DNA of 64,000 nt from Chlorohelix sp037138995 (lineage in GTDB: Bacteria > Chloroflexota > Chloroflexia > Chloroheliales > Chloroheliaceae). Every line of letters begins with the position of its first letter. Position 1 is the first letter of the stretch. The translations under genes were made by a program, and so were the position numbers. This document shows, piece by piece, positions 9,194 through 18,061 of this stretch. The notes beneath the pieces are model-generated. The model searched no databases, was not told where the DNA came from, and saw only the letters and a list, made by a program, of their open reading frames with translations. The stretch lies in the NCBI RefSeq assembly GCF_037138995.1, contig NZ_JBAXHI010000003.1:115881-179880 (forward strand), in the 5' to 3' direction.

Positions 9194-10351
9194 ATGAGCG
9201 AAGAAAAACACAAAATCAGAGTCGGTCTAATATTCGGCGGTAGGAGCGCAGAGCATGAAGTTTCGCTCAATTCTGCCAAATCTGTTGCGGCGGCTCTCGA
9301 CCCTGAAAAATATGATATTACCCTGATTGGCATTACTCTTGAAGGTAACTGGCTTTATCTGGGCGAAAGAGGGGCGCGTGAGGTAAATCCTGCTCGTTTA
9401 ATGGCGGAAGCCACTGCCGGAGCGTTGCCCGTTACAATCGTGGGCGACCCTACCGTAAACGGCTTGGCAACAATTGAGCAAACCACTACAGGATTGTCTG
9501 TGTCTTTCGGTAAGGCTTTATCTGGCGGTTTGGACGTGGTGATTCCTGTTTTGCATGGTCCTTATGGGGAAGATGGCACTTTACAGGGCTTGCTTGAAAT
9601 GGCGAATGTGCCTTACGTGGGACCGGGGGTGCTGGCTTCAGCGGTTGGGATGGATAAAGTGGCGCAGCGCGAATTGTTCCGCTCTGCCGGGATTCCCGTC
9701 ATTGATTATGTAGCGTTCAAGCGGCGCGAATGGGATAACCCTGAAAAGAAAGCCTCTCTTTTGGAGGAACTTGAAGAAAAAATCGGCTATCCCTGTTTTA
9801 TAAAGCCTGTAAATATGGGTAGTAGCGTTGGTATAGGTAGAGCTACTAATAAAAGCGAATTGACGAACGCAATAGATAACGCTGCTCGCTACGACCGCAA
9901 GATTATGGTTGAAAAAGGGGTGCGCCCCCGCGAACTGGAGGTAGCGGTACTGGGTAACGATGTGCCGTTGGCTTCGGTGGTAGGCGAATTGGCACATAGC
10001 GCTGAATTTTATGACTATAAAGCCAAGTATATTGATAGTCAGGGCATGCAGTTTTTTATTCCGGCGCAAATTCCGGAAGAATTGAGCGAACGTATCCGTA
10101 CTCTGGCAATAAAAGCATATCTGACGCTGGATTGTGCCGGTATGACTAGAGTGGATTTCTTTCAGGATAAGGATAGCGGACAGCTTTTTCTCAATGAGGT
10201 TAATACTATTCCCGGTTTTACCTCGCTGAGTATGTACCCGATGATGTGGGAAGCAAGCGGCTTGAGTTTTCCGCAATTGGTTGACCGTCTGGTAGAGTTG
10301 GCGATAGAACGCCACGCGGATAAAAATCGCAATGAGGTTAAACCCGGTTAG
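9194..10351 (+). CDS. ddl: D-alanine--D-alanine ligase
   Basis: Ddl makes the D-Ala-D-Ala dipeptide that MurF uses. The 385-residue ATP-grasp protein begins with the typical GGRSAEHEVSLNSA, has HGPYGEDGTLQGLLE, the lysine-bearing PCFIKPVNMGSSVGI, and the metal-binding NEVNTIPGFTSLSMYP near the C-terminus. It sits between murB and ftsQ, seven bases before the latter, and is part of the same operon. Confidence 0.96.
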   Translation: MSEEKHKIRVGLIFGGRSAEHEVSLNSAKSVAAALDPEKYDITLIGITLEGNWLYLGERGAREVNPARLMAEATAGALPVTIVGDPTVNGLATIEQTTTGLSVSFGKALSGGLDVVIPVLHGPYGEDGTLQGLLEMANVPYVGPGVLASAVGMDKVAQRELFRSAGIPVIDYVAFKRREWDNPEKKASLLEELEEKIGYPCFIKPVNMGSSVGIGRATNKSELTNAIDNAARYDRKIMVEKGVRPRELEVAVLGNDVPLASVVGELAHSAEFYDYKAKYIDSQGMQFFIPAQIPEELSERIRTLAIKAYLTLDCAGMTRVDFFQDKDSGQLFLNEVNTIPGFTSLSMYPMMWEASGLSFPQLVDRLVELAIERHADKNRNEVKPG

Positions 10352-10358
10352 GTAAATT

Positions 10359-11294
10359 ATGAGTTCAAGAGGATCGAGATACAGAAGCAGAGTACCGCGT
10401 GACAATAGTGAGGAGCCTTCCTATACTTCTTCACGCTATACGCGCCCACAAGTACGTATCGAGCGTCCTGTCTTTGAGGATGTAAAACCAACCCGCAATA
10501 AAAAGAAGAAGCCTGAGCGGGTTAAGCTGGGGAGTACCGTCTCAACCGGAATACGCGGTTCGCGCCGTTTTAGCGATACGCTCAAAGCCGATTTCAAGAG
10601 CGGCAGGATACCATTATTGATTGGTCTAGTTTTTGCGCTTGGTCTGGTTTACTGGATTTTGACCGCCTCGAATTTCAAGATGACTAATATTAAAGTTACC
10701 GGCAGCAAGTATCTTGATGTACAGGCTGTCATAGATACTACGGGGGCGAATCAGCAGAATTATTTCTTGCTAAAAGAAGATGATATAGCCGCTAAATTGC
10801 GCCAGAAGCCCTATATTCTTGATGTTAAAGTGACAAAGGCATTACCCAACGAATTGCGCGTTGAGGTGATAGAACGCAAAACCGGGGCTGTATGGAAAAT
10901 TGGTGGGATTTACTATATGGTTGACCCTGATGGGGTCATTCTTGAATCTTCCGCGCAACCAAGAAGTGATGCCTCCAGTTTGCCTGTTATAAACAGTCTG
11001 GATACTACTCAGAAGAAGATAGGCGAAAAGGTGGAGGGGGTAGCGGTATCAAGCGCGGCTCCAATTCTTGAAAGATTGCAAACGGAGGGGATAAAAATCG
11101 CCTCGTTGGATTATTCGCCTACAACCGGCTTGATAGTGGTAGGAAATGGCAAAGCCGGGACATGGAAAGCGCTTTTTGGAACAGACGCGGAACTGGATAA
11201 GAAAGTCAATTTGCTGAAGGCTTTGCAGGCTCGAACCGATTTGAAATGGACGTTGGCAGATTTACGCTTTACCGATAAACCGGTTATAAGCTGA
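10359..11294 (+). CDS. ftsQ: Cell division protein FtsQ/DivIB (POTRA domain)
   Basis: FtsQ/DivIB is a bitopic divisome protein that links early and late division proteins. The 311-residue sequence has a basic cytoplasmic N-terminus (about 1-82), one membrane helix at about 84-104 (IPLLIGLVFALGLVYWIL), then an extracytoplasmic POTRA domain starting with FKMTNIKVTGSKYL and a downstream beta domain with the family pattern LPNELRVEVIERK. Position between ddl and ftsA supports the name. Confidence 0.9.
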   Translation: MSSRGSRYRSRVPRDNSEEPSYTSSRYTRPQVRIERPVFEDVKPTRNKKKKPERVKLGSTVSTGIRGSRRFSDTLKADFKSGRIPLLIGLVFALGLVYWILTASNFKMTNIKVTGSKYLDVQAVIDTTGANQQNYFLLKEDDIAAKLRQKPYILDVKVTKALPNELRVEVIERKTGAVWKIGGIYYMVDPDGVILESSAQPRSDASSLPVINSLDTTQKKIGEKVEGVAVSSAAPILERLQTEGIKIASLDYSPTTGLIVVGNGKAGTWKALFGTDAELDKKVNLLKALQARTDLKWTLADLRFTDKPVIS

Positions 11295-11356
11295 TGTTCT
11301 TTAGTAATATTCCGGGTGTCCTTCTTGTAATGTTGGTATATGCGATAGTGGATTAA
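11294..11356 (+). CDS. Possible 20-residue hydrophobic microprotein between ftsQ and ftsA
   Basis: An ATG overlaps the ftsQ stop (TGATG) and opens a 20-codon frame ending at TAA 11354-11356. The product would be almost wholly hydrophobic (FFSNIPGVLLVMLVYAIV), long enough for one short membrane helix. No own ribosome-binding site is visible, so expression would depend on coupling to ftsQ. It may equally be a chance frame in the spacer. Confidence 0.25.
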   Translation: MFFSNIPGVLLVMLVYAIVD

Positions 11357-11389
11357 AGTATCTCAGCGCCGATTTGGTGGAGTAAACAT

Positions 11390-12730
11390 ATGGCTGTTAA
11401 CCGTGAAAAACCTTTGGTAGGAATAGACATTGGCACTTCTAAAATCAGCTGCATTATCGGGCAGGTGACTAAAGATGGTCATATTGATATTACCGGCTAC
11501 GGAGTAAGTCCTAGTAAAGGGCTGGCTAAAGGAGTAGTGGTAAATATCGAAGAAACCTCGCAAAGCATTGCCAGTTCGGTGGAAAAGGCTGAAAGATTAG
11601 CCGGAATTAAGGTTGGCTCGGCTAATGTTGGGGTAACGGGTAGCCATATAAGCAGCATTAATAGTCGGGGCGTGGTTGCAGTGAGCAAGCTGAATCGCGA
11701 GATAGGGCATGAGGATGTAGCAAGAGTAATGGATTCTGCTCGTGCAGTAGCAATACCTCCTCAGCGTGAAGTTTTGCATGTCATACCTCGCACCTACGTA
11801 ATTGATGGGCAGGATGGGGTGCGTGACCCAATCGGTATGAGTGGCTACCGTCTTGAAGTAGAGACACATATTGTTACTGGCGCGGTCAGCATCTTGAATA
11901 ACCTATACAAAGCGGTGCAGCGCGTAGGTATCGAAGTAGAAGAACTGGTACTCGAATCGCTGGCAGCCAGCGAAGCGGTGCTAGGAGAGGCGGAGAAGCG
12001 TTTGGGTGTGGTGCTGGTGGACATCGGCAGTGGCACTACGGATATTGCGATATATATTGATGGCACTATCTGGCATACGGCGGTATTACCAATCGGCGGT
12101 AATCATATTACCAACGACATTGCTATTGTATTGCGTACTCCGCTTGAAACGGCTGAACGGCTGAAAACTAAATATGGCGATGCTTCGGTAATAGGCTCTA
12201 TGAAGGGTTATTACGGCGGTTATTACGGACACGATAATTGGAAATTGCGTAAAGTGGATGAGAATCCTAAAATTGAAGAACAGCCGGATGAAATGATAGA
12301 AGTGGAAGCCTTCGAGATTGGTAGTAAGCAGCGCGTTTCCAGAAAAACTTTGAATGAGGTGATTTATGCTCGCGCTCGTCAGCTTTTTGAGATGGTGCAG
12401 GGTGAGATTAAGAAAAGCGGTTACGATGCGATGATTCCCGCAGGCATTGTGCTTACGGGAGGTTCTGCTAGTTTGGCAGGTATTACTGATGCGGCGGCGC
12501 ATATATTGCGAATGCCCGTTCGTGTGGGTGTGCCGCGTGGAATGAGTGGAATGGGTGGAGATGCCTTGAATAATCCAACCTACAGCGCCGGAGTGGGACT
12601 GGTTTTGTGGGGTCTTAAGAAAATGAATGGCGAAGCTATTTTGCAAGAACCACGCCGCGCCAGCAGTGGTGGCGGTGGTGTCGGCAGGAAATTTTCCGGC
12701 TGGTTGCGAAATTTTTTGCCATCACAATAG
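11390..12730 (+). CDS. ftsA: Cell division protein FtsA
   Basis: FtsA is the actin-like ATPase that tethers FtsZ filaments to the membrane. The 446-residue protein has the GIDIGTSKISCIIG phosphate-1 motif, the 1C SHMA-type region with GVTGSHI, DIGSGTTDIAIY (phosphate-2) and TGGSASLAG (adenosine motif). Residues about 268-300 contain an extra Gly/Tyr and acidic insertion. The last 20 residues (RKFSGWLRNFLPSQ) form the expected amphipathic membrane-targeting helix. GGTGGAG precedes the ATG. It is followed by ftsZ after 123 bases. Confidence 0.95.
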   Translation: MAVNREKPLVGIDIGTSKISCIIGQVTKDGHIDITGYGVSPSKGLAKGVVVNIEETSQSIASSVEKAERLAGIKVGSANVGVTGSHISSINSRGVVAVSKLNREIGHEDVARVMDSARAVAIPPQREVLHVIPRTYVIDGQDGVRDPIGMSGYRLEVETHIVTGAVSILNNLYKAVQRVGIEVEELVLESLAASEAVLGEAEKRLGVVLVDIGSGTTDIAIYIDGTIWHTAVLPIGGNHITNDIAIVLRTPLETAERLKTKYGDASVIGSMKGYYGGYYGHDNWKLRKVDENPKIEEQPDEMIEVEAFEIGSKQRVSRKTLNEVIYARARQLFEMVQGEIKKSGYDAMIPAGIVLTGGSASLAGITDAAAHILRMPVRVGVPRGMSGMGGDALNNPTYSAGVGLVLWGLKKMNGEAILQEPRRASSGGGGVGRKFSGWLRNFLPSQ

Positions 12731-12853
12731 TAGTTAATCGGGACATATCGCCGGGTATTGAGTTCCAGACTGGGTTTATCAGTCGGAGATAGCGCAGTAA
12801 TGGGGAGAGAGAAACCGGCAACAAGCGGGTTGCGTTAAAAGGAGATAACCCTA

Positions 12854-14020
12854 ATGACATCAAAAAGGATGCATGATCAGCAGTTGATAAATAGCGTGGA
12901 TTTAGAAAGTTTCGCGCAAATAAAGGTTGTGGGCGTAGGTGGAGGCGGTTCCAATGCGGTGAACCGTATGATTGAAAATGGTCTTACCGGTATTGAGTTT
13001 TACGTAGTGAATACCGATGCTCAAGCTCTGCTCTACAGCAAAGCCCCTACCCGTATTCGGATTGGCGATAAAGTTACCAAAGGGCTTGGCGCAGGCGGCA
13101 ATCCGGTAATCGGGGCTAAGGCTGCTGAAGAAAGCAGCGAGGAATTATATGAAGCGCTAAAGGGCGCGGACATGATATTTATTACTAGCGGTATGGGCGG
13201 CGGAACAGGCACCGGAGCTTCCCCTATTATTGCTCAGATTGCTAAGGAAATCGGCGCTCTTACCGTGGGCGTAGTAACCAAGCCGTTTAGTTTTGAAGGT
13301 AATCGCCGCAAAGCTTCTGCCGAAGAGGGCATTGCCCGCTTTAAAGAGCATGTTGACACCTTGATTACCATACCTAACGATAGGCTGTTGCAGGTAGCCG
13401 ATAAGAAGACCAGCATTGTAGAAGCCTTCAAAATTGCGGATGATGTGTTGCGGCAAGGTATTCAAGGTATCTCCGACCTAATCACCGTTCCGGGCTTAAT
13501 CAACCTCGACTTTGCCGATGTTAAGAGCATTATGACCGATGCCGGGTCTGCTTTGATGGCAATTGGACATGGTACGGGCGATAATCGCTGTATTGATGCC
13601 GCCAAACAGGCAATTGAAAGCCCCTTGCTGGAGCTATCAATTGAAGGGGCGCGTGGGGTGCTGTTCAATATTACGGGTGGCGATGATTTGGGTATTCTCG
13701 AAGTTTACGAAGCGGCGGAGATTATTCAGCAAGCGGCTGACCCTGACGCAAATATTATAGTCGGTGCGGTGATTGACTCGCGAATGGGCAGTGAAGTGAA
13801 GCTGACGGTGATTGCAACAGGCTTTGATGCGGTACGCAAGCCGCAATTGCGCCCGGTGCAGGTTCCACACTACAACAACCCACCGATGCAGCAGCCTTCC
13901 GGCAAGCCTAGCTATCAGCCTACTGCGCCGGCTGAGCCGTATCCTTATCGCCCTGCTGCCAACGATGATTTGGATATTCCGCCGTTCCTGCGCTATCGCC
14001 AGAACCGCGGAAATCAGTAG
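12854..14020 (+). CDS. ftsZ: Cell division protein FtsZ
   Basis: FtsZ is the tubulin-like GTPase that forms the division ring. Evidence over 388 residues: the GGGGSNAVNRMI loop near 32-43, the tubulin signature GGGTGTGA near 115, the T7-type loop with NLDFAD, a Pro/Gln-rich linker (about 330-370), and the conserved C-terminal peptide DLDIPPFLRYR that binds FtsA. AAAAGGAG lies eight bases before the ATG. A terminator-like hairpin follows at 14215-14237. Confidence 0.98.
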   Translation: MTSKRMHDQQLINSVDLESFAQIKVVGVGGGGSNAVNRMIENGLTGIEFYVVNTDAQALLYSKAPTRIRIGDKVTKGLGAGGNPVIGAKAAEESSEELYEALKGADMIFITSGMGGGTGTGASPIIAQIAKEIGALTVGVVTKPFSFEGNRRKASAEEGIARFKEHVDTLITIPNDRLLQVADKKTSIVEAFKIADDVLRQGIQGISDLITVPGLINLDFADVKSIMTDAGSALMAIGHGTGDNRCIDAAKQAIESPLLELSIEGARGVLFNITGGDDLGILEVYEAAEIIQQAADPDANIIVGAVIDSRMGSEVKLTVIATGFDAVRKPQLRPVQVPHYNNPPMQQPSGKPSYQPTAPAEPYPYRPAANDDLDIPPFLRYRQNRGNQ

Positions 14021-14214
14021 CGCCGATTTTGAGTTAAATAACTATGGTTTTGTAAGAAAGGTCGCTCGCGTGTAACCGGGCAACTCGAAACATAAACCGA
14101 AACTCAGAATCACTTTTCAATGGACATATCTTTGTATTGACCTCTTATCCTAGACGCTACTAACGTCAATTCGGATAGGTGCGTTGATACATTCTCTTTT
14201 AACGCAAACCAAGC

Positions 14215-14245
14215 AGCGGTCCCCACAAGGGATCGCTTTATTTTT
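14215..14245 (+). terminator. Rho-independent terminator after ftsZ
   Basis: AGCGGTCCC at 14215-14223 pairs with GGGATCGCT at 14229-14237 (nine pairs, one G-U) around a 5-base loop, and is followed by TTATTTTT. It would end the dcw transcript. Confidence 0.75.
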
Positions 14246-14294
14246 CATAAAATAAATACAAAGATAATTCCGCTTTTTCTCAATACAACTATTA

Positions 14295-14324
14295 TTGACA
14301 GCTTATTGATTAATCGGCTACACT
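14295..14324 (+). promoter_or_regulatory. Sigma-70 promoter predicting a leaderless zapE mRNA
   Basis: A consensus -35 TTGACA at 14295-14300 and a -10 TACACT at 14319-14324 are separated by 18 bases. The expected start of transcription, about seven bases after the -10, falls on or beside the GTG start codon at 14331, so the message may lack a leader. No ribosome-binding site precedes that GTG. Confidence 0.55.
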
Positions 14325-14330
14325 CAACAC

Positions 14331-15425
14331 GTGGATACATCGTTGCAAAAATCACAAGAAGGGCTTGAATTGCCCGTCCGTACCTTGACCTTTGACCAGA
14401 TTGACTGTGAAGTTAGTATTGAAGAGGTGGTCAGGGGTTTTGTGCCTACTCCCCGTTTTTCCCATGTTTCGTTTGAAAGCTATCACCCTGACCCGAAACA
14501 GCCTTCTCAGGCAATTGCTTTGCAAAAGTTGCGTGAATATGTGAGCAGGATACAAACAGAGGGCGGAGAGCGTGGCGGTCTTTTTAGATTTTTAAAGAAG
14601 AAAACGCTGATTGCTATGAAAGGGCTTTACCTTGATGGCGGTTATGGGGTAGGCAAAACCCATCTTCTAGCTTCTGCCTATTTGGGAGCGCCTACCCCCA
14701 AAGCATATCTTTCCTTTCAAGAACTAGCTTATGCGATTGGCGCTAAAGGGATGGCACCGGCTATAGAAGCTTTCAAACCATATCGTCTCATTTGTGTGGA
14801 TGAGTTTGAACTGGATGATGTGGGAAATACTATGCTTGCTAAAACCTTCATACGCGGTGTGATGGAGGGCGGTAACACTCACATACTGACAACCTCAAAT
14901 ACATTACCCAGCGAATTAGGGCAAGGGCGTTTTAATGCGGATGATTTCAAGCGTGAAATCGGCATTATTGCTCAAAGTTTCGAGTCGATTAGGTTAGAGG
15001 GCGAGGATTATCGCCATCGCGCTTACGGTGAGAATGTCCTTTCGGAAGGTATATATGAGCCTGATTCCTCTGCTCTGGGCAACGCTTACGAACAATATAA
15101 GTCGCTTAAAGGCGCAAAGTTATACACCACCTTTGATGAACTGCTAAAGCATTTGGCAGCGCATCACCCCATTCGCTACTCACGCTTGCTTGCGCCACTG
15201 GAAGTAGTATTTATCGAAGGGCTTGCGCCTTTCCACGAACAGATAGACGCGCTTAGGTTCGTTCATTTCATTGACAAACTGTACGACCAGCGGGTAAAAC
15301 TGGCGGCTTCGGTGAATTGTACGCTGCCTGACCTATTTTTGCCGGAATATCGTGATAAAGGGTACGCTAAAAAGTATCGCCGGTGTCTCTCTCGCTTACA
15401 TGAGTTAATTTCAGAAGGAATATAA
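14331..15425 (+). CDS. zapE: ZapE/AFG1-family ATPase
   Basis: This 364-residue AAA-like ATPase matches the ZapE/AFG1 (LACE1) family: Walker A GGYGVGKTH near residue 105, Walker B ICVDEFELDD near 150, and a STNTxP-like TTSNTLPSELG sensor region. In E. coli, ZapE acts on the Z-ring under stress; in mitochondria AFG1 helps membrane-protein turnover. Its place directly after ftsZ supports a division role here. The start is GTG 14331. It ends one base before the next gene, so it may be cotranscribed with it. Confidence 0.82.
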   Translation: MDTSLQKSQEGLELPVRTLTFDQIDCEVSIEEVVRGFVPTPRFSHVSFESYHPDPKQPSQAIALQKLREYVSRIQTEGGERGGLFRFLKKKTLIAMKGLYLDGGYGVGKTHLLASAYLGAPTPKAYLSFQELAYAIGAKGMAPAIEAFKPYRLICVDEFELDDVGNTMLAKTFIRGVMEGGNTHILTTSNTLPSELGQGRFNADDFKREIGIIAQSFESIRLEGEDYRHRAYGENVLSEGIYEPDSSALGNAYEQYKSLKGAKLYTTFDELLKHLAAHHPIRYSRLLAPLEVVFIEGLAPFHEQIDALRFVHFIDKLYDQRVKLAASVNCTLPDLFLPEYRDKGYAKKYRRCLSRLHELISEGI

Positions 15426-15426
15426 A

Positions 15427-16947
15427 ATGCAATCTGAACCTCGCGCCTGTGTGATAATCGGAGGTGGTGTGGCAGGGCTGACTGCCGCTTTACATCTGAC
15501 CGAGCGGGGATTGTTGCCGCTCGTGCTGGACGCTGAAACTGCTTTTTTAGGCGGTCGTTGGAGTACAAAACCGGCAGTTGAGCTTACTTCTGCCGATGGG
15601 CGGCTCTGGAGCTTTCCCGCCGAACATGGGATTCATGGCTTATGGTGGCAATACAAGAATCTCAAAGCGATGGCTGCTCGGCACGGTTTTATGCCGGAAC
15701 TGGTTTTTGCAGACCGCCAACAATGGGTTCACGGTGAGCCGAATGGTAAAATTCTACGCTGTGAAATGGGGCGAGGCGTGCGCCGCACTATACTTTGGCC
15801 CGCGCCTTTCCATTACGGCGCCTTGTCGTTTTATCCTCCTTTCGTGCGGATGCTTACCTTCAGCGATATTTTCAAAATCCCGGTCGTGCTAGGTACTTTG
15901 CTGACTGCTACTGCGATTGACCCGTTGGTTGAAGGTGTAAGCTTAGAAGGTAAAACCGTTGCGGATTTGTGCAAAGGCTGGCCCCCGCGCATGACTGCTT
16001 TTTTGGCAACTTTGGCGCGTAGCGGATTATCGGCACATCTTGATCAGGTTCCGGCAGCGGGTTTTATTGCTTTCTTACGCTTTTATTCGCTGTTGCGGCG
16101 AGACAGTCAGCGTTTCCACTATTTGCCCACTGACCCGGAAACCGCGTTGATTGCGCCGATGGCAGAAAAAATTGTCCGGGCTGGCGCTGAGATTCGTAAG
16201 GGCGCAAGGGTAGAACGGCTTGAACGTGTGGGTGAGAAAGGGTGGGTAGTATTTCTAGAAAGTGGAGAAAAGATTGAAGCAGCGCATGTAATAGTGGCTA
16301 CCGATGCGCCTGCTGCTAGCCGTATCTTTAAAAATAGCCCAACCACTGCCGTGATTACTGCTGATATGAAATGGCCCGAAGGTCGCCATACGGGAGTCTT
16401 GCGCTTCTGGTTTTCTGAATCGCCCCGCAAGCGTACTGCCGAGGCGGGTATTATCAGCGGCAATTTTATATTAGATAACTTTTTCTGGTTGCACCGTATT
16501 CTGAATTCGTTCAAAGAATGGCATACTGCAACGGGTGGTAGCGCTTTGGAAACTCATATTTACAGTCAGGAGACTCTTGCTCTGGATGATGCGACGATTA
16601 TTGCTCAGGCGCGGGAAGCGGTAGAGCGGATATTTCCGAAGTTGAAGGATAAAATCATACATGTCACTCTCCAACGCAACCCTCCTTCTCACACTCTTTT
16701 TGGAATCGGTTCACTGGCTCACCATATGGGCGTGCGGACTCCTTTCCCCGGTTTAAGCTGTTGCGGCGATTGGGTGCGGAATCCCTTGCCTGCCCTGTTT
16801 CTGGAACGGGCTGTCGCTACGGCAATATTGGCGGCTAATGCGACGCTAGAAGAAAAAGGGTTGCCCGTTTTTGAATTGGAAAAATATGATAAACCGGAAT
16901 TTTTCGCCCGTTTGATTAGCGGTTGGATTTCATCGGCGAGGGTTTAA
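15427..16947 (+). CDS. FAD-dependent amine-oxidase-fold oxidoreductase, carotenoid-desaturase/CrtU-like
   Basis: The 506-residue protein starts with a dinucleotide-binding motif VIIGGGVAGLTAALHLTERG and has a second GGRW motif, typical of phytoene-desaturase and amine-oxidase folds. The stretch EHGIHGLWWQYKNL near residues 64-77 resembles the EHGFHGFFRQYYNLR pattern I recall from CrtU-type carotene desaturase/methyltransferases. The specific reaction cannot be fixed from sequence alone; squalene or other isoprenoid oxidation is an alternative. AAGGAA precedes the ATG. It abuts the next gene with no gap. Confidence 0.6.
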   Translation: MQSEPRACVIIGGGVAGLTAALHLTERGLLPLVLDAETAFLGGRWSTKPAVELTSADGRLWSFPAEHGIHGLWWQYKNLKAMAARHGFMPELVFADRQQWVHGEPNGKILRCEMGRGVRRTILWPAPFHYGALSFYPPFVRMLTFSDIFKIPVVLGTLLTATAIDPLVEGVSLEGKTVADLCKGWPPRMTAFLATLARSGLSAHLDQVPAAGFIAFLRFYSLLRRDSQRFHYLPTDPETALIAPMAEKIVRAGAEIRKGARVERLERVGEKGWVVFLESGEKIEAAHVIVATDAPAASRIFKNSPTTAVITADMKWPEGRHTGVLRFWFSESPRKRTAEAGIISGNFILDNFFWLHRILNSFKEWHTATGGSALETHIYSQETLALDDATIIAQAREAVERIFPKLKDKIIHVTLQRNPPSHTLFGIGSLAHHMGVRTPFPGLSCCGDWVRNPLPALFLERAVATAILAANATLEEKGLPVFELEKYDKPEFFARLISGWISSARV

Positions 16948-18042
16948 ATGTCAGGAAACAGGGTAGTGCTTTTCGGGGCAAGCGGGTACACGGGTAGCAT
17001 TACTGCGCCTGTACTGGCTCAAAGCGGGGTTGACGTAATATTGGCAGGGCGCGACCGGGCAAGGCTGGAAGCCATGCGCCGCTTACCGGGTCTTGAGAAT
17101 TGCGAAATTGTCGTTGCCAACCCGCTACAGCCCGAATCGCTTGCCGCCATTTTTGAGAATCATCCTACTTTGTTGGTTAATTGTGTTGGTCCTTTCACGC
17201 TGTATGGAGAAGCGGTAGTTAAAGCCGCACTTAAAGCGGGGGTGCATTATCTCGATATAACAGGCGAGCAAGAGTATATGGCGCGGGTGATTAATCGTTA
17301 CCATGCTCTAGCTCAGGAAAAACAGGTGGCGATAATTCCCGGTTGCGGGGTGGAGTATGCGCTGGGCAATTGGGCGGCAGCCTTGGCGGCAAATGGACTT
17401 GAACCGCTGGATACAATTTCAGTGGCAAACGCGGTGGCAATGAAGGGGCGGGGCATTAGTAGCGGCTCTACGCTTTCGCTGCTGGAAGCACTACGCAAAC
17501 CGGGTTTGGCTTGGCAAGATTACCAGACTCAGGTAAAGCTAATTGCTTCAGAAGGGCGGCGTTTTTGCTTTCCAGAACCGCTCGGAGTACGCCGCGCCCT
17601 TATTGCGCCTTTTGGCGAAAACTTGACCTTACCTCGTCATATCAAGTGTAACAATGTAAAAACCTATATGGCGGTAGGAAGCGGTACTTACTGGCTATCG
17701 CGGCTAACTTTCCCACTACTGCCCTTTATTGGTGAGTTAATTCGGGTTGTTGCCCGCCCATTTGTCAGAAAAGGCGGACCAAATTTACAGCAACGTGGTG
17801 CAAGTCGTTGGTCAGTAGTGACAGAGGTAGTGGGACGCAAAGGGGCGTGCCGGGTAGCCTTGAGTGGAGTGGATATGTATGGGCTAACTGCTCAGATTAT
17901 TGCTTATTCCGCTACCCAAATTCTTTCTGGTGAGTTTCCGGGCAAAAGCGGCGGGGTGTTGGGGGCAGCACAGGCTTTTGAATCTCGCGCTGCGCTGAAT
18001 CATCTGTCAACTAAATGTGGTGTTAAGATAGAAGTGGAATAA
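16948..18042 (+). CDS. Saccharopine dehydrogenase-like NAD(P)-binding reductase
   Basis: This 364-residue protein has an N-terminal Rossmann motif LFGASGYTGSITAPVLA and the family features LVNCVGPFTLYGEAVVKAAL and HYLDITGEQEYM. Such proteins (saccharopine dehydrogenase-like, including trans-acting enoyl reductases) reduce diverse substrates, often in lipid pathways. The ATG directly follows the stop of the FAD protein, so the two probably work in one pathway. The substrate is unknown. Confidence 0.7.
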   Translation: MSGNRVVLFGASGYTGSITAPVLAQSGVDVILAGRDRARLEAMRRLPGLENCEIVVANPLQPESLAAIFENHPTLLVNCVGPFTLYGEAVVKAALKAGVHYLDITGEQEYMARVINRYHALAQEKQVAIIPGCGVEYALGNWAAALAANGLEPLDTISVANAVAMKGRGISSGSTLSLLEALRKPGLAWQDYQTQVKLIASEGRRFCFPEPLGVRRALIAPFGENLTLPRHIKCNNVKTYMAVGSGTYWLSRLTFPLLPFIGELIRVVARPFVRKGGPNLQQRGASRWSVVTEVVGRKGACRVALSGVDMYGLTAQIIAYSATQILSGEFPGKSGGVLGAAQAFESRAALNHLSTKCGVKIEVE

Positions 18043-18061
18043 GGCGAGAGAGGGATTTGAA

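Larger units (their letters stand above)
14021..14330 (+). promoter_or_regulatory. ftsZ-zapE spacer with hairpins
   Basis: The 310-base gap has no gene. It has a weak inverted repeat around 14144-14178 (CTTATCC with GGATAGG), a GCGTT/AACGC hairpin at about 14181-14205, the terminator at 14215-14243, and the zapE promoter at 14295-14324. A TTGACC at about 14137 precedes the hairpins, so a short independent transcript of about 100 bases is possible but unproven. Confidence 0.3.

Noticed and set aside
9638..10405. Open frame of 255 codons on the - strand opposite ddl and ftsQ
   Set aside because: Antisense to the conserved ddl gene; the product has no recognisable fold and an odd composition.
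12086..12646. Open frame of 186 codons opposite ftsA
   Set aside because: Shadow of ftsA; His/Ser-rich product with no family resemblance.
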